Source of the DNA: Brachypodius melanocephalos
Lineage: Eukaryota > Chordata > Aves > Passeriformes > Pycnonotidae
Assembly (NCBI GenBank): GCA_013398615.1
Contig: VZSR01002364.1
Span: 1,500,176-1,564,175 of the forward strand
Direction of reading: 5' to 3'
DNA length: 64,000 nucleotides
Shown here: positions 39,252-51,450 of the stretch, piece after piece
How the letters are laid out: each line of letters begins with the position of its first letter
How positions within the stretch are numbered: the first letter of the stretch is position 1
Made by a program: the position numbers and the translations under genes
The notes under the pieces: generated by a model
Told to the model about the DNA's origin: nothing
Databases searched by the model: none
Seen by the model: only the letters and a program-made list of their open reading frames with translations

Positions 39252-40421
39252 CTCAATTTAAACTTTCTTTGCTTTTTATTACTTGAACCTCCGCAGGAGT
39301 CATTCCTGTTGAATGTGCATGAAGCTGCTTTGTTGTGTTGCCCTGCAGAACAGCATCAGACTTAGCTGTAACCATTCTGAAACAGTTGCTTTTCTTTTTT
39401 TTTTTTTTTCCTTTTCTTTTTGGATAGATAATCTCTATTTAGCCATGTGTATGAAATAAGACAAAAGGAACTGTAAGTATTTCTGTTCTGCTTGGTGAAT
39501 GCACTTAAACTGTGGAGTCAGTACTGACTCTGTGCTTGTGGATTAACTGTGGTGGCATTTTGGGATGCATTAGGGAAACTCCATTACATTCCATACTGCT
39601 GAGCTATTTATATCTGTTATGCTAATAGATTAGTGTGGTGGCATTTAACACCCACACAGCATAAGGGCACAAGGCAGCAGGTGCTTTAAGTCTTATTTTT
39701 GATCAGTTCTAGGCATTGTTTTCTTTTGCTTGTAAAGTTGTGATAACTGAATTTGAAACCAGTTCTGGTCTCATTCCACCCATGTGTCAAGCATGTCACG
39801 CAGGAAAGACTGCTGCCCAGTTTTGTGCTAAGGAGATTCTTCCTTGTTTTTTCTACATGTCATTTAATTGTGATGCCTGACATCTTTCTGTGGAGCCTTA
39901 GGTAGCACTTGTTCTAAATTCTCATGCTAAGAACAGCCACAGCCCTTTCAGGCTTTACCAGAGAGACCTGAACTTGAGTGATGGTGATAATCATTCTGTT
40001 GCTTGGCATTCTCAATTGTCAGCAGAAGCACTGAGATGCTAATTTATGCACACCTATAAGAAGGGCTTATTATAAGCTTATAACTTATTTTTGATGTCAG
40101 GCTTGCTTTAAGGTGAAAGTAGGAGAGGAAGGAGGGATGACAGGGGTTGAACTAGAAAATGGAACAAATCTATACATGTGTTAGAAATTTTCTCCTTCAT
40201 CTCATCTTTGTTGTCTTGGCCGGCAGACCCTGGTGATTCGTGTGACACCACACACGATGATGCCTCTGACAATGCTTTTTCCTGATCATAATGTATGCAT
40301 TAGTGCTAGCTAGAAAACTGTGATTTAGCTCTGTATCTCACATTCTTGACTTGAGCTACTAATCTTTTAATTTAAGTCATAGCCTTTAGCTACTAGTTTA
40401 AATCAGCCTGACATTGCTTAG

Positions 40422-40485
<64 letters not shown>

Positions 40486-43400
40486 TGCTCTAAATCCTGC
40501 AATATCAGCAATAATTTTGGAAAAGTGATCTTAATCCAGGTTAGGAATCATCTCCTGAAGACATTTCAAAGTATTTTTTTTTGTAATAGCACAGAAGGCA
40601 GGGCACATAAGGCCTTGGGTATTGAGGTGGGTTTGAGGCTTGGCTGCAGGGTGAGGAGCTGAGGAAAGTTTGCTGCTAAGGCTGAGATTGTGTTCAGCTG
40701 CTTTTGTATGTATGCATCGGACCTGGAGGGCTTCTGCAGGCACCCAGTGGTTAGGAAGTGCAGGCATATTTCCAAATTCATTTGGATCAGATTTACCTGA
40801 ATTCAGCTTCCTACAGCACTGCTGGAGAGACCTGGAGAACACAGAATCCAAATCTGGAGAAGAGTGAGTTTGATATTCTGAAAGGGAGAACCATGTGATG
40901 CACCTTTACTTTACATTTATACGTACTGGCAATGTATCGCATTCTTTTTTTCTCCTCTTTTCCTTCTCAAATCTATAATGGAAATCTGTCATCCTTTTGT
41001 CTCCAGAAGTTCTTTCAATTTGCAGGTGTACACATGGATTTAGAATGTTTGTTCTGGAATATTAAGGGACATCACATCAAGGCACTGAGTTGTCTTAGCT
41101 GTAAAAAGTGAATGGCATATGTAGCCTGACCTAGCCATGGAAGACAAACCTGAATTAATCTTTCCTATAATCCATTGATAACTGGATTTTTCTGATTAGT
41201 GATGCATGATAAATAAAGCTAGATTGTTAGAAACTGACACTGAGCTCGAACTGAGTGCAGACTCCTCACTCTTGAATGATACTTCTGTGAAAAATTGTTG
41301 TCGGATCATGTTTTGACCAACTATTGGTGTGGCGTTGAGGCTGCCATTTTCAATACAGCATTTTAGATCAATCAGCCAATCTCTGTTGAGAGCAGAAATG
41401 TGATATTTTACATGCATTTTCTCTCTCCCTGGCCCTCCCTCCCCCACACTTTTAATTTTTTTTAAATAATTACAATTTCTAGAAAATGTGAAAATTTACT
41501 AGTCTTTTGTATTTTAGCCAGTCTTTCAGAGGAAGGAAAAGGCCCATCAGATATTAGAAAAATCTGCTCTAATTTTGTTCTGTGCCTGCAAACTGAGACA
41601 GAATAATCAGACAAGCATTTTACCACTTGTTAAATTTTTATACTCTCTCCCCTCCAATCACATCTTGCTCTATTCCTATAAATCTTCAGATTACCCCAAA
41701 GGAAGAGAATTTGTGGGGTTTTGTGTGTATTTATGGCCTCCTTACCCCAATTAGTTCTGTCACAGAAATGGAATACTGGTCATTAACCCAGAAGATGTGC
41801 CAACCCTAACATGAGATAAGTTGGCATGTTCAATTTATGTGCAGTTTTGTAAGTGTTTCCAGAGGGGGAAAAAAAATTCTCATTTGCTGATAAAGCTACT
41901 GGTTTTAATTTAAAAAAGAGGGATCAAACCAGGAATAACAGATGTGATTCTGGAGGTTTCAGCCTGTCAGGGGTTTCTAAGAAGTAATTGCCAGAGTACT
42001 GGGAAGTCTGGCTATAAGTCATCTGTCTAGAAAATGTAAATTGCCAACTCAGTGTAAATACAGAAAAGAAATATCAGTTCATATTCATTACATGTTATTA
42101 CTCATGGTACATCTAAAAGCTTTCTAAAGACCTAAGAGAATTCAAGCAGTGCCTCCTAACTTACAATTTAGCAGAATTTGTGAGTAAAAAATAACTTACA
42201 ATACATGGGAGCATTCATGTGTATTTGCAATTGGAGTGTGCCATGGTGCATAACAACAGCCTCTAAGGAGCAGAAAATTTGAATTTAGCCTGATGCTTCT
42301 GAGAGTATTAAATGGCATTAGCTGGAGGGGAAGTTGAAAAGAAGAGTATCAGCCCCGAAAAGAGAAAAGTGCAAGGGTGGGACATAAATCACATTCAGAG
42401 CTCTGCTCATTTTCTGAGGTGAAGAATGTAACTGACATTTTCACACCTTAAATAGGAGATTCTTTGATGTACCTTGAAGGAACAAAATGGCTGCAGATTT
42501 TCCATTTGGTCTATAGATAACAATCCACAAAAACATTCCCCTCCTTTCTCTTCCTTCTGACTTTGCCCTATGAACCTGGCTTGTTTGGTGGAAAAATAAT
42601 TGATAGTTTATGCAGTAAAAAAATCTGTAAGATTCCAGTGAAAACGTTTGCTCCTTGGGAAATTTGAGATTGAGGTTTCTTATTAAACAGGACAGAAAAT
42701 AAAACCAGTGATGGATTTATGAATTTTTATATCTTAAAACTCCCTCTGTGAAGTAAACATAAGCATAACTCATACTGATGTATCTGTGAAAGGGTAAGGA
42801 GAGACAGTCTGTTTTTACTGCAGCTTTGGGAGCTGAATATGCATAAGTGAATTAGTGCAAGTTTTACTTAAATTCAAATGTTATTTTAAAATGTGTGGGT
42901 TTTTTTAAAATTATATTTGAAATTGTTCATCCATGCTAAGGCCTAAATTTACCATAGTATGCTGTAGACATTTGGATACAAATATTCTCACAATGTGTGT
43001 TTTCTAATGAAGCTTTAAAAGCATTCAAACCACCAGAGAACTGCAGTTAACTGGAGCTGGAATTTGTTTAAACCACATTTTGACAGAAACAATTGTTCAG
43101 GGAGAATATTTTTCACTGTTTTATTTTGTTCTGCTGATCAGCTGTATAGGTAACTTTTGTGGTTTTTCACGTGTTTGAAAGAGACAAGTAGTTGAAAAGA
43201 AAAAGTATTCTGATGTACTTTATTTTGTGTGCATTGAAATTCCTGATTCTTAGTTTTGTGAATAATGAGGCTTATTTATTTATGGATTTTAAATTCTGTT
43301 CTGCATACAAATTTCACAAAAAATGTCAAAAGCTATAAGTGTAAAATAATCTAACAAAAGAATCCTTTATGTCATTTTTATCTATGAAAATATATGAGCA

Positions 43401-46389
43401 AAAATTCCACTCACATCTAACAGAATGAGCAGTAAAGCTGGAGATCTGGGACTTTGAGCTTATGTATTTGTTTAGCTACCTGGAGATATATGTATCTTTT
43501 TGAAGGAAGAAATAAGTAGTGTAAAAGCTAATTCAGTAGAAATCAATGTAAGTTAATGGTTAACAGAATCAGCTTTATGGGGATAACTGAAAAGCACCAC
43601 AAAGGTAAAAGATGACAATCAATTATTTAAATAATGACTGAAATCTGTGATTTGCATCATTGTGATGAAAATTAATTCATCCTGGATGAAGCTGGGAATA
43701 AAGCTCTTCCCCCCTGACAGGAACAGCAGCATTGTTCAGCAATATCCTGCACGTTTGTCAAGTTGTAGCTTGTTCGGGTCTCAAGAACAGAAGCACAAAG
43801 CTGGCCTCCCAGTTGCTTTTAATGAATACTAGTGGGTTTTTCCTATGTCCAAGAATTTGATCTGCAGGGTGATCCAGAGGTCAAGAACAAACAGCTCACT
43901 ATCACTCACGTCTGCGGAGCCAAGGCTTTCATTTGCTTTTTTTAGTAACTCTAGAGGAAGTGCCTTAACTCTTTTTCAGAAGCAAAGTTTTAATTGGCAT
44001 AGATAATGCAACCTTAAGCAAGCAGAGACAGGTTCAGCCATCTCCTTTAAAAATAATGTTTTGTGCAGTCTTTTCCTTTCCTTTTTAGCCCAGTGTAAAA
44101 TTTGGGGTTTCATCAAATGATTTTACATCAGTTTAAAATTATTTCTCTACCTCGGTTTCTTTCTCTGCTTCATTTGCAATGATATTTTAGTACAAGCAGC
44201 TCTAAGTTAGTACTTCTGCCTTGTTCTGATCAGTGTTTTCAGACTCTCTGTTTATCCTGTCAGAAAAGTGTCAGAGGGTTTTTTTTCCTTTCCAATTATA
44301 AGTTTTGTAATGCATCATGGATTTTGCTGACAGTCCTCAAGTTCTTGAAATAGCAAGCAAATTAACAGCAGATATTGAGCGTGAGGACTGGAAAACCAAT
44401 TGGCAACTCACATGATGGGATTCAGATACACTGATGGGTTGAAATGGATCTCATTTCTTTTATTTTCATGGTCTTAGTTGGCAATTAGCTTGTGTCTAAA
44501 AAAAGGGACGGACAGAAATTGTGCTATTCAGCAATAAAGTTCTTCTTTGCTATTTAGTGGTGAGGAAACCAGGGGAGACTGGACAGGACTGTGTGTGTGT
44601 TGCACCAGTTTTTCAGGAATTCTGGTGTTTATGCAGTAGAAGTCAGCAACTGAGAAAATTATTGGCAAAGACTGAAGTCTCCTGTCTGTATGTTAAACAA
44701 ACACACCACCACTGCAGCGTGGTTGTGTTTAAAGGTGTAGGCTTCTGTTTCATTTTTCTTGGCATTTGTCCACCAGGTCTCTTGGTTTAGAATTGAAGAA
44801 TGAATTCCCCCGGTCTAGAATTGCAGTGGTTTGTTTACATTTTTTGCCTTGTTGGGAATGTAGCTGATTTTTCTTTGGTCTCCTTGATATCAGATACATT
44901 TCCAAGTAAAAAATTATCTTGATTACTTTTAAAAGCTTTCTTTCTTTTTTTCTTCCCTTTTAATAGAGAGTGAGGTGTTTGTAATTTTAAATCACTCGCT
45001 CATAAGGAATTTTTAATACTGTGGTGCAAACCTGCCCTATTTAATTCTTTGGACAGCTCTGCATCCTGGCACTGAGGCAGATCATGAAGTCTTGATCTTT
45101 TATTCAGGCTTGACTTCTGCAGTAATAAGAACTTTGGAGTATTCATTACTAGTGTTAACAAATAAACTGTGCCTATTTGCAAGTGGAAATCTAGCCAAAT
45201 AAATGAGACATAAAATGGTAGCTCTCCTAGCTCTTTTGAATCTTTCCTGGTGTGGAAGCAGGGATTTGAATTCTTCTGCGGCAGTACAAACAGATGATTG
45301 TGGAAATTTGCTCTGAGTCTCTAATTCTTGCTCTATTTTCCTGTAGTTCAGTTTTTTGCTGTACAAAAAAGCAGAGAGCCAGAATGAACATGAGCTGTGG
45401 TGTTGGGGCGCTGATTATTTATGGTGGCCTCCTCATTTGTAAGTTGAAGTATGGTTTGCTCAAACAGAAGGACATATTGATAGATAAGTTGTGCTTATAC
45501 TTGGAGTTTTGCTTTGGTGGGTGTCTTTTTCCTTGTCAGGAACAAGTAGTTTGCTTTCCTTTGGCTGAACACTGGAATAACACAGTGGTCACTGTGACAT
45601 TCATGTGCAAGGAGCAGGCTGGAGGCATTCACACCCAATGAAGAGTTATCAAGAGTAGGAAGCAACATACTGCAAAACATGACATTTTTAACTCTGTAGC
45701 ATCAGACTTTGTCTTGGGAGGTGGTTTGAAGCCCCATAAAGAATGGGAGCTGGAAAAGAGGAGTTAAGGCAAGAGTTAACCCAAATCTGGAAACAGGCTG
45801 TTCTGTACAGGGCTGGACTCCTTGCAGTGTGCTGATGCTTGCTTGAATAAATTCTCCCGTGCAGCTTCTGCACTTCAGGACTCCTGCTTTTCCATTTCCT
45901 TTCACCTGCACATGCACCATACCTCTTTGTGGTGGTCTGGTACAGAAGGGAAGAAAGACAAAGCTGAAAATTCCATGCTGTTAAGGTTAACTGAAAAATT
46001 ACTTTGCTCTAGGACAGCCACCTTCATGGTAGGAGAGTGGAGAAGTAAGAGAGGGGCTTCAGCTTTGACGAGCTGACATCAGAATGGATTTTGCATTGCG
46101 TGGTGCTCTTCAAGCCTCATTACTTTCATTGCTTCATTTCCCCTATGCCCTAAGCAAGAAGAATTAGGGAGCAGGTGGATGCTTTGAGTGACAGGCAGAG
46201 AAGCCTGTTGGAGGATGTGTGGGTGAGTGCAATCAGGGCCTTGCTGCTTGGAGCACAGGGCGGGAAGGTTCGGGGCTCTCTGAGAGAGCTGGTGAGCCAG
46301 AGGAGCCAGGACTCCACTGAGGAACTGGGTGGGATACCAAGACTTTGCTGTAGGGTAGGGAGATCACGCATGGGGTACACCCCACTTTG
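39252..46389. other. Downstream MPPED2 intron, block 1
   Basis: No exon recognised. It holds a homopyrimidine tract at 39389-39421, the 56-base A run at 40.4 kb, and long AT-rich stretches (about 41.8-44.4 kb) with no recognisable repeats. The segment at 46.16-46.39 kb, directly before the LTR, is GC-richer and unidentified. Confidence 0.65.
40426..40481. repeat. Uninterrupted 56-base poly(A) run
   Basis: All bases from 40426 to 40481 are A, preceded by GCTTT and followed by GTAATGC. No AATAAA signal or recognisable gene-derived sequence lies just upstream, and I found no clear target duplication. Avian CR1 elements do not end in poly(A), so a CR1 tail does not explain it. Pure runs this long are unstable and error-prone in sequencing. 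Confidence 0.95.
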
Positions 46390-46735
46390 TGTTGGGTCTG
46401 GCTGAGCTGGAGCTGGTTTCCTCACAGCACCCTCCTGTGCCTTGGGAGCTGGAAAGGTGTTGGTAGTACACCTGTGTTTTGGCTACAGCATCAGCACTTT
46501 CTCCAACACCCCTCCCCTCCCTCAGTAGACTGGGAAAGATTTTGGAAGGGGACACAGCTGGGACAGCTGACCCACGCTGACCAAAGGAATATGCCATATC
46601 ATATGACATCAGCTCAGCTATAAAACTAAGTGGAGGATGACATTCGATATTTACAGTGTTTGCCTTCTGGAGCAGCCACTCCATGTGATGAAGCCCTGCT
46701 TCCTGGGAAGTGAAATGAATGAAATTAGGATGGAG
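46390..46735 (+). mobile_element. LTR fragment of an avian endogenous retrovirus
   Basis: The order of segments matches an LTR type common in bird genomes: TTGGGTCTGGCTGAGCTGGA, then GAAAGGTGTTGGTAGTACAC, GTGTTTTGGCTAC, a CTCCAACACCCCTCCCC tract, GGGGACACAGCTGGGACAGC, and a promoter-like block. That block has CATATGACATCAGCTCAGC and TATAAAA at 46619-46625, followed by a TGATGAAGCCCTGCTTCCTG segment. TGACATCA at 46604-46611 looks like a CRE site (TGACGTCA) with its CpG lost to deamination. The 3' part of the LTR, including the polyadenylation region, is not recognisable after about 46735, so the copy appears truncated or very diverged. No viral coding sequence adjoins it. Confidence 0.85.
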
Positions 46736-47795
46736 GAGGTGACAGGGAAGAAGGTGGTTGGGTATGTGAAACAGATGCAATCTACAAGTAGTTTGTTTCA
46801 CAGTTCATCTATTCGGGACAAACAGGAAAAAAAGTGGAAGAACTTACACTGCAGGTAGAGTTGACAAATAGAGCTCAAGTGATGTGGTGGTAATAAAATG
46901 CAATAGAAATGGAGAAGCAATTATTTTTTATTTTATTTAAATCCAAAAGTAAGTCAAAAAGTAAGTGACTAGATTTTGATAGCTCCCAGTGAAGAGTAAG
47001 ATTTCTCATGACAGTCTTCCAGATGATTTGGGTCATGTTTATCTAATACTTACTGAGCAGAATGCTAACTTTATCCTGTCATGTGTATAAAATGCTTAAA
47101 GTAATTCACAGAAGCTATGAAATAAAGCAAAAATTGCACATGCACTTTAAATAAGAGACCACTGATTGTGAATCTGAGCATAGACATAAAGGTCAAGAGT
47201 GACAACTACATTCATCGGATTTTCATGAAAATCTGTTCAGTAGAATAGATCTTGCACCTTATTTCAGAAGTGGTCAACACTCATGGATTCAGTTGAAAAT
47301 CAATGAGACCCGTAGGTATTTATAACCCCCTCTAAAACATTTAGTGCTGGTCTATATTATGGTTTGTGTATGTGTAAAATATGAGGATTGCTGACATTTC
47401 TAAGACTAACAGCTAAATATCAAAATCTCAATGTGGCTGAGAGCCATGTTTGTGGTGCACACACAGAGAAGGCTTAAGCAGTGGTTTGCAAGCAGGAAGA
47501 TGCCAAGAGCTTATCCTTGCTCCTTCACAGGTATGCCTGAGCTGCACAGACCCTTAGTGAGTTCAGGAGGTCTTACAAGCCACACCACCTTTGCTGCCTC
47601 CTCAGTTAATACTGGATGGACACAAGGACATCATTTTCCAGTCTGTGTGCACGGTGTACGTGGGAGAAGGCACTGGGAGTTGCTCTGTTCTGTGCTCCTC
47701 TTCAGCATTTCACATAAACACTAAACAGAATATTCCTTAACAGATGTGCTTGGCTGTTTGCCTTCCATGCTGACCCTGTGCCCACAGCTACTTTG

Positions 47796-47855
47796 ACAAA
47801 GGGAATAATGCTTCCCAGGGAATCATTCCACAAAGGGAGTAATGCTTCCCAGGAA
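47796..47855. repeat. 34-bp imperfect tandem duplication
   Basis: ACAAAGGGAATAATGCTTCC starting at 47796 recurs at 47830 with one base changed (GGGAGTAATG). The second copy is incomplete and diverges after CCAGG. Confidence 0.85.
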
Positions 47856-50594
47856 GTGATCTCGTGATGATTTGAAAGCATCTGACAACTCTGCCATCAT
47901 ATTTATTTTGCAAGTAATGCCAGTACTTGAGTTTTGTATCTGCAGATCTGCCAGCCTGTCTATCCTCTGCTTCTGGAGAACTCTCACCTTCAGTTTTGCT
48001 GCTTTGGCAGCATTTGTAGGATGTGTGGAGCTGGCAAGAAGGTTGTGGGGTCTGGTTGTTCAGAAAGCCAGTTTATTTTTGTACATATGGGAATTTGTGT
48101 GTCTCACTGACAAAAGCTGATATTTGCAGCTGCTAACTGTATTAATCACTCGAGTCAGGTTTATTGGTTTATACCATGAGAGTATACTTACAGTTGTGCA
48201 TTGCCTCCAGTTTTATATAAGCAATATATAAAGTAAGCTTTATGTAAGAAGGAAGGCTGTCTCTCAGTCTCCTTTTCCTGGCACAGATTTTAATGCATCT
48301 TGTTTTCAAAACTGGGAATGTAATAAATTTCAAGAAAGGTGTTCTCTTTAACACTTCTCTTGGTGTTCCATCTGGGCTGCTTGGGACACTTCCATGGCCT
48401 GCACTGCAAGAAAAAGGAGAAAGGCAACCTGAGTTGCTACAACTGAAAGATGTAGTCCTGAAGTGTTCCCATTTTTCATATGGGATGCCCTAAAACACTG
48501 TAATCTCGAGTTATGGCTACGTGAATTTGGTTTTTCAGTTTTCAGCAAGTTTGGCTCCTTCTTCTCTTTATGAATATAACATAAGTTTCATGTTTTTTGA
48601 GAAATCTGTGAAGTGCCATTTTAAGGAAGATTGTCTTCCACTGCCTAACCTGCAGATCTTTTTTATAAACTTCTAGATTTATTGTATTCAAGAGCTTGTA
48701 TTGCTGCATGTATAGAGGTGGAACATTGGGAGAAGTAGAACATTTGGAAGAGTTTAGAAAATGATGGAGTAAACCAAGTATAGATCACTCTGCACAGCTC
48801 CTTGCAGGGCCAGATGGGGTACATGGCATCTCTGCTGGGCTGTAGCATCTGGTCCCATATTGCAGGGTTTGTGTAACAGTCAATTCCCTATGTGCCAGTA
48901 TTGTATTTCTGATCCCCATATGTACAGCTGAAAAGTATAGTTGCTACAAACTTTAGGATAACCTAGTATCAGTCTAGAAATTCAAGTGACCCTGAAAGAG
49001 TGAGATGAAGGTGTGATTTGTTTCAGAGAAGTATTTTGTCTCGTGGATTTTGGAGATACAGTATTTAGAGATACATAGACTGATGGTTCATCTGGAAATG
49101 AGCTGTTCTAGCACAAAACAGCGAGACCTTGCTGTAAGGATGTGCCTTTAGCTGGTAATTTCTAGCAGTCAATCTGCCTAGAAAGTACACCTTTTCTTAT
49201 TTATATTCCAGTCCTGTAACCTTCCCTATTCTCTTGTGCCTTTGTTCTATTAATCTACAAAACAGGGCTTGACTTGTGATTAGTCCTCAGAGGTTGTTTC
49301 TATTAATCACGCTGCAAAACAGGTCTACTTGGATGTTCTGTTGCAAGTACTTAATGTGCTTTCCTCATCAGCCCGCAGCACAGAGCTGCTGGGGTTGTCT
49401 TAAATGGCACAGTGAGGTGTCTGCTGCACTTCCTTTGTGTTTACATCTTGATTTTGTTGCTGTAGGAGGGGGAAACTAGAAGGAAATAATTGCAGTCCTA
49501 TAGAAAGTGCGTAAGTGACATTTGGGGCTACGTGCCAGCAGAACCACTGGTTACCTGCATTTTGGATGTGAAGAACCTGCCCAGTTTTAAGTGTGAGGAT
49601 TAAAATTTAAACTTTTACTCACGGGTGGGACTAAGTTTTAAACTCTTTGTAGAATCTGAGGGATAAGTCTATCCCCATAAGATTCAGAGGGTCATTTAAG
49701 AGAGTGTGTATTTCTCTGCAATAGGTAGAAATCCAGAGAGGGGGTTTTTGTGAAATATATATGTATATAACAAAAAAATAGTCTGAGAGCTGATTTAATA
49801 GGGGGAAAAAAAAAACCAACCCAAACTGTTTGTAACACTTCAGTTGTTAGAACTTACCATAAAATTTGAACAATAAACAGCATGTGTAGTGAGAAACTAA
49901 TCTAGTTTCATTGTGGAAGAAAGTACTAACTATAAAAACGTAATGATTTATTCTTGTAATTAAATGCAGTATTTCTTGCCTGTAGGAGGAAAGTACATAT
50001 TTTAAAATGTATCAAAAGAAACAAACCAGATCGCTAGTTATTTTTTTCTATATTGTTCCTTTGGCTTTATTGGTTTTTTTAAAGTTTTTGTTATGTTGAT
50101 GACGTACCCCTTAGCCAGCTCAATGAAGTCTGTCACTGAACTAAAGAACTGCTGTCTGTCTGGAAAAAACACTGGCCCCAAGGCAGCAGGGTTTGTCTCA
50201 GCTGCTTTGCTTGCCTCTCACTGTGCTCATGCCCAGTTTTTCTGTATTCCCATGGCACGTGCATCAAATTCTGCAGTGCACAAGCTGAAATTACTAGCCT
50301 TTGCAAAACTGGCCCAGTCTTGATGTCCAGTGACATCTGCACACGAATTCTCGTTGGCTGCGCTGAGAACCGGTCCCTTATGGCTTCGTGCCGTCATCTA
50401 GCTGCTAATTTGAAAGGCTTTGTGCTGCCTGCCCCCAGCTACAAAGAGCTTGGTTAGGCTGTGTCCAGTCTGGCCTGTCATGGCCTGAGGATGGATTTAA
50501 GTGGTGAGGTGACACCTCCCTCCTGGGTGACACGGTGGCTGTGGGGACACGCTGCACATCAGGCGGCCAAGAGAGTGGCACCCGAGTGCCCCAT

Positions 50595-50714
50595 TTCACA
50601 GCAGGGCAGGAGAAAGAGTCCCCAAACGAGGTTTTTCACAGCAGGGCAGGAGAAAGAGTCCCCAAACGAGGTTTTTCACAGCAGGGCAGGAGAAGGGGTC
50701 CCCAAACGAGTTGT
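50595..50714. repeat. 40-bp minisatellite, three copies
   Basis: Units at 50595-50634, 50635-50674 and 50675-50714 begin TTCACAGCAGGGCAGGAGAA and end CCCCAAACGAG plus a short T-rich end. The first two are identical; the third has GGGG for AGAG-type changes and a different end. Because 40 is not a multiple of three, the units are read in three successive frames, which generates the overlapping Gly/Arg/Glu-rich open frames. There are no spacers, so this is not a CRISPR array. Confidence 0.95.
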
Positions 50715-50878
50715 GCCTTGTAAACTCATCCTGCCCAGTCTTCACTGTGTGGGTGGAGCTGGGATTTTGGTGTGCCACTACCTTGTCCCTGCGGCAAATC
50801 CGAGGTGTTGCAGAGGGCTGACCACCGGAAGGGGACAGAGAGCAAAGCCATTTTTTGGAGGTTTTAGTTACCTAAATT

Positions 50879-50913
50879 AGTTACTTGGACAGTTTGTACT
50901 GTCCAAGGTGACT
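50879..50913. repeat. Inverted repeat / hairpin
   Basis: CTTGGACAG at 50884-50892 and CTGTCCAAG at 50899-50907 pair perfectly around TTTGTA. Pairing extends imperfectly outward through AGTTA and GTGACT to about 14 bp. It lies just after the GC-rich minisatellite region. Confidence 0.75.
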
Positions 50914-51075
50914 TATCCCAATTCTAGCCGTAGTTAGATGACACTTTTTCAAAGCCACCACTGTAAAATTTTACATATACTGTTCTTATTAGGAATAGAG
51001 AAGAAATAGGTGCTCTAACATGGTTTTCTCTAGTCAGATTCCTTTTGGTAATTTCATTTTCACCAGCTATTTCTA

Positions 51076-51121
51076 CCTTTTTTTTTTTTCCCCTTCCTTT
51101 CTTCTTTTTTCCTCCCTCCTT
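51076..51121. repeat. 46-base homopyrimidine tract
   Basis: Only C and T occur from 51076 to 51121 (T run, CCCC, mixed CTTTCTT and CCTCC). It is a potential triplex or H-DNA former. Confidence 0.85.
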
Positions 51122-51344
51122 ACCATTTCCCCAATTATCAGAGAAATCAGTCTTCCTGCATTGATTCATTTCGACCAGAGTCTGGAAGGCACAGGGAATC
51201 AAATTAAGTAATATTTTACTTTTGCATGTGATTAATGCTAATGCTTACAGAGAAGAAAATACTTTGCTGTAATTTAATTTTCATTCTCCAGTTGAATCCC
51301 AGTGATTTAATTTTGCAGAAGGTTGTCTCTCTGCTTATTGTCTC

Positions 51345-51450
51345 TTAAGGAACCATAGAAGTTAGAGATGGAAAAGGCCTATTAAATCATTCTGCTGTTG
51401 CAGGATTGTCTCCTACACTATATTTTTGAATATTATGCCCAGTTTTAATG
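51345..51450 (-). mobile_element. Old CR1-type LINE, 3' end
   Basis: Read on the + strand (the complement of the element), it contains AACCATAGAAGTTAGAGATG, GAAAAGGCCTATTAAATCAT, TTGCAGGATTGTCTCCTACA and CTATATTTTTGAATATTATG. This order resembles the 3' untranslated region of an old CR1 group shared by birds, turtles and crocodilians. Divergence and small gaps suggest great age. It may be the 3' end of the same element as the reverse-transcriptase fragment at 52220-52530, since orientation and distance fit. Confidence 0.75.

Larger units (their letters stand above)
46736..51344. other. Downstream MPPED2 intron, block 2
   Basis: No exon recognised. Includes a 34-bp imperfect duplication at 47.8 kb, a GC-rich stretch at 50.4-50.85 kb with a minisatellite, a hairpin at 50.88 kb, and a homopyrimidine tract at 51.08 kb. 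Confidence 0.65.

Noticed and set aside
46160..46389. Possible retroviral internal sequence next to the LTR at 46390
   Set aside because: The segment is GC-rich but shows no gag, pol, env or primer-binding motif that I recognise, and it lies on the 5' side of a + oriented LTR.
50595..50714. Possible CRISPR-like repeat array
   Set aside because: The three 40-bp units abut directly without spacers and the genome is vertebrate; it is a minisatellite.
50461..50880. 139-codon frame with repeated Gly/Arg/Glu-rich segments
   Set aside because: The repetition comes from the 40-bp minisatellite read in successive frames, not from a repeated protein domain.
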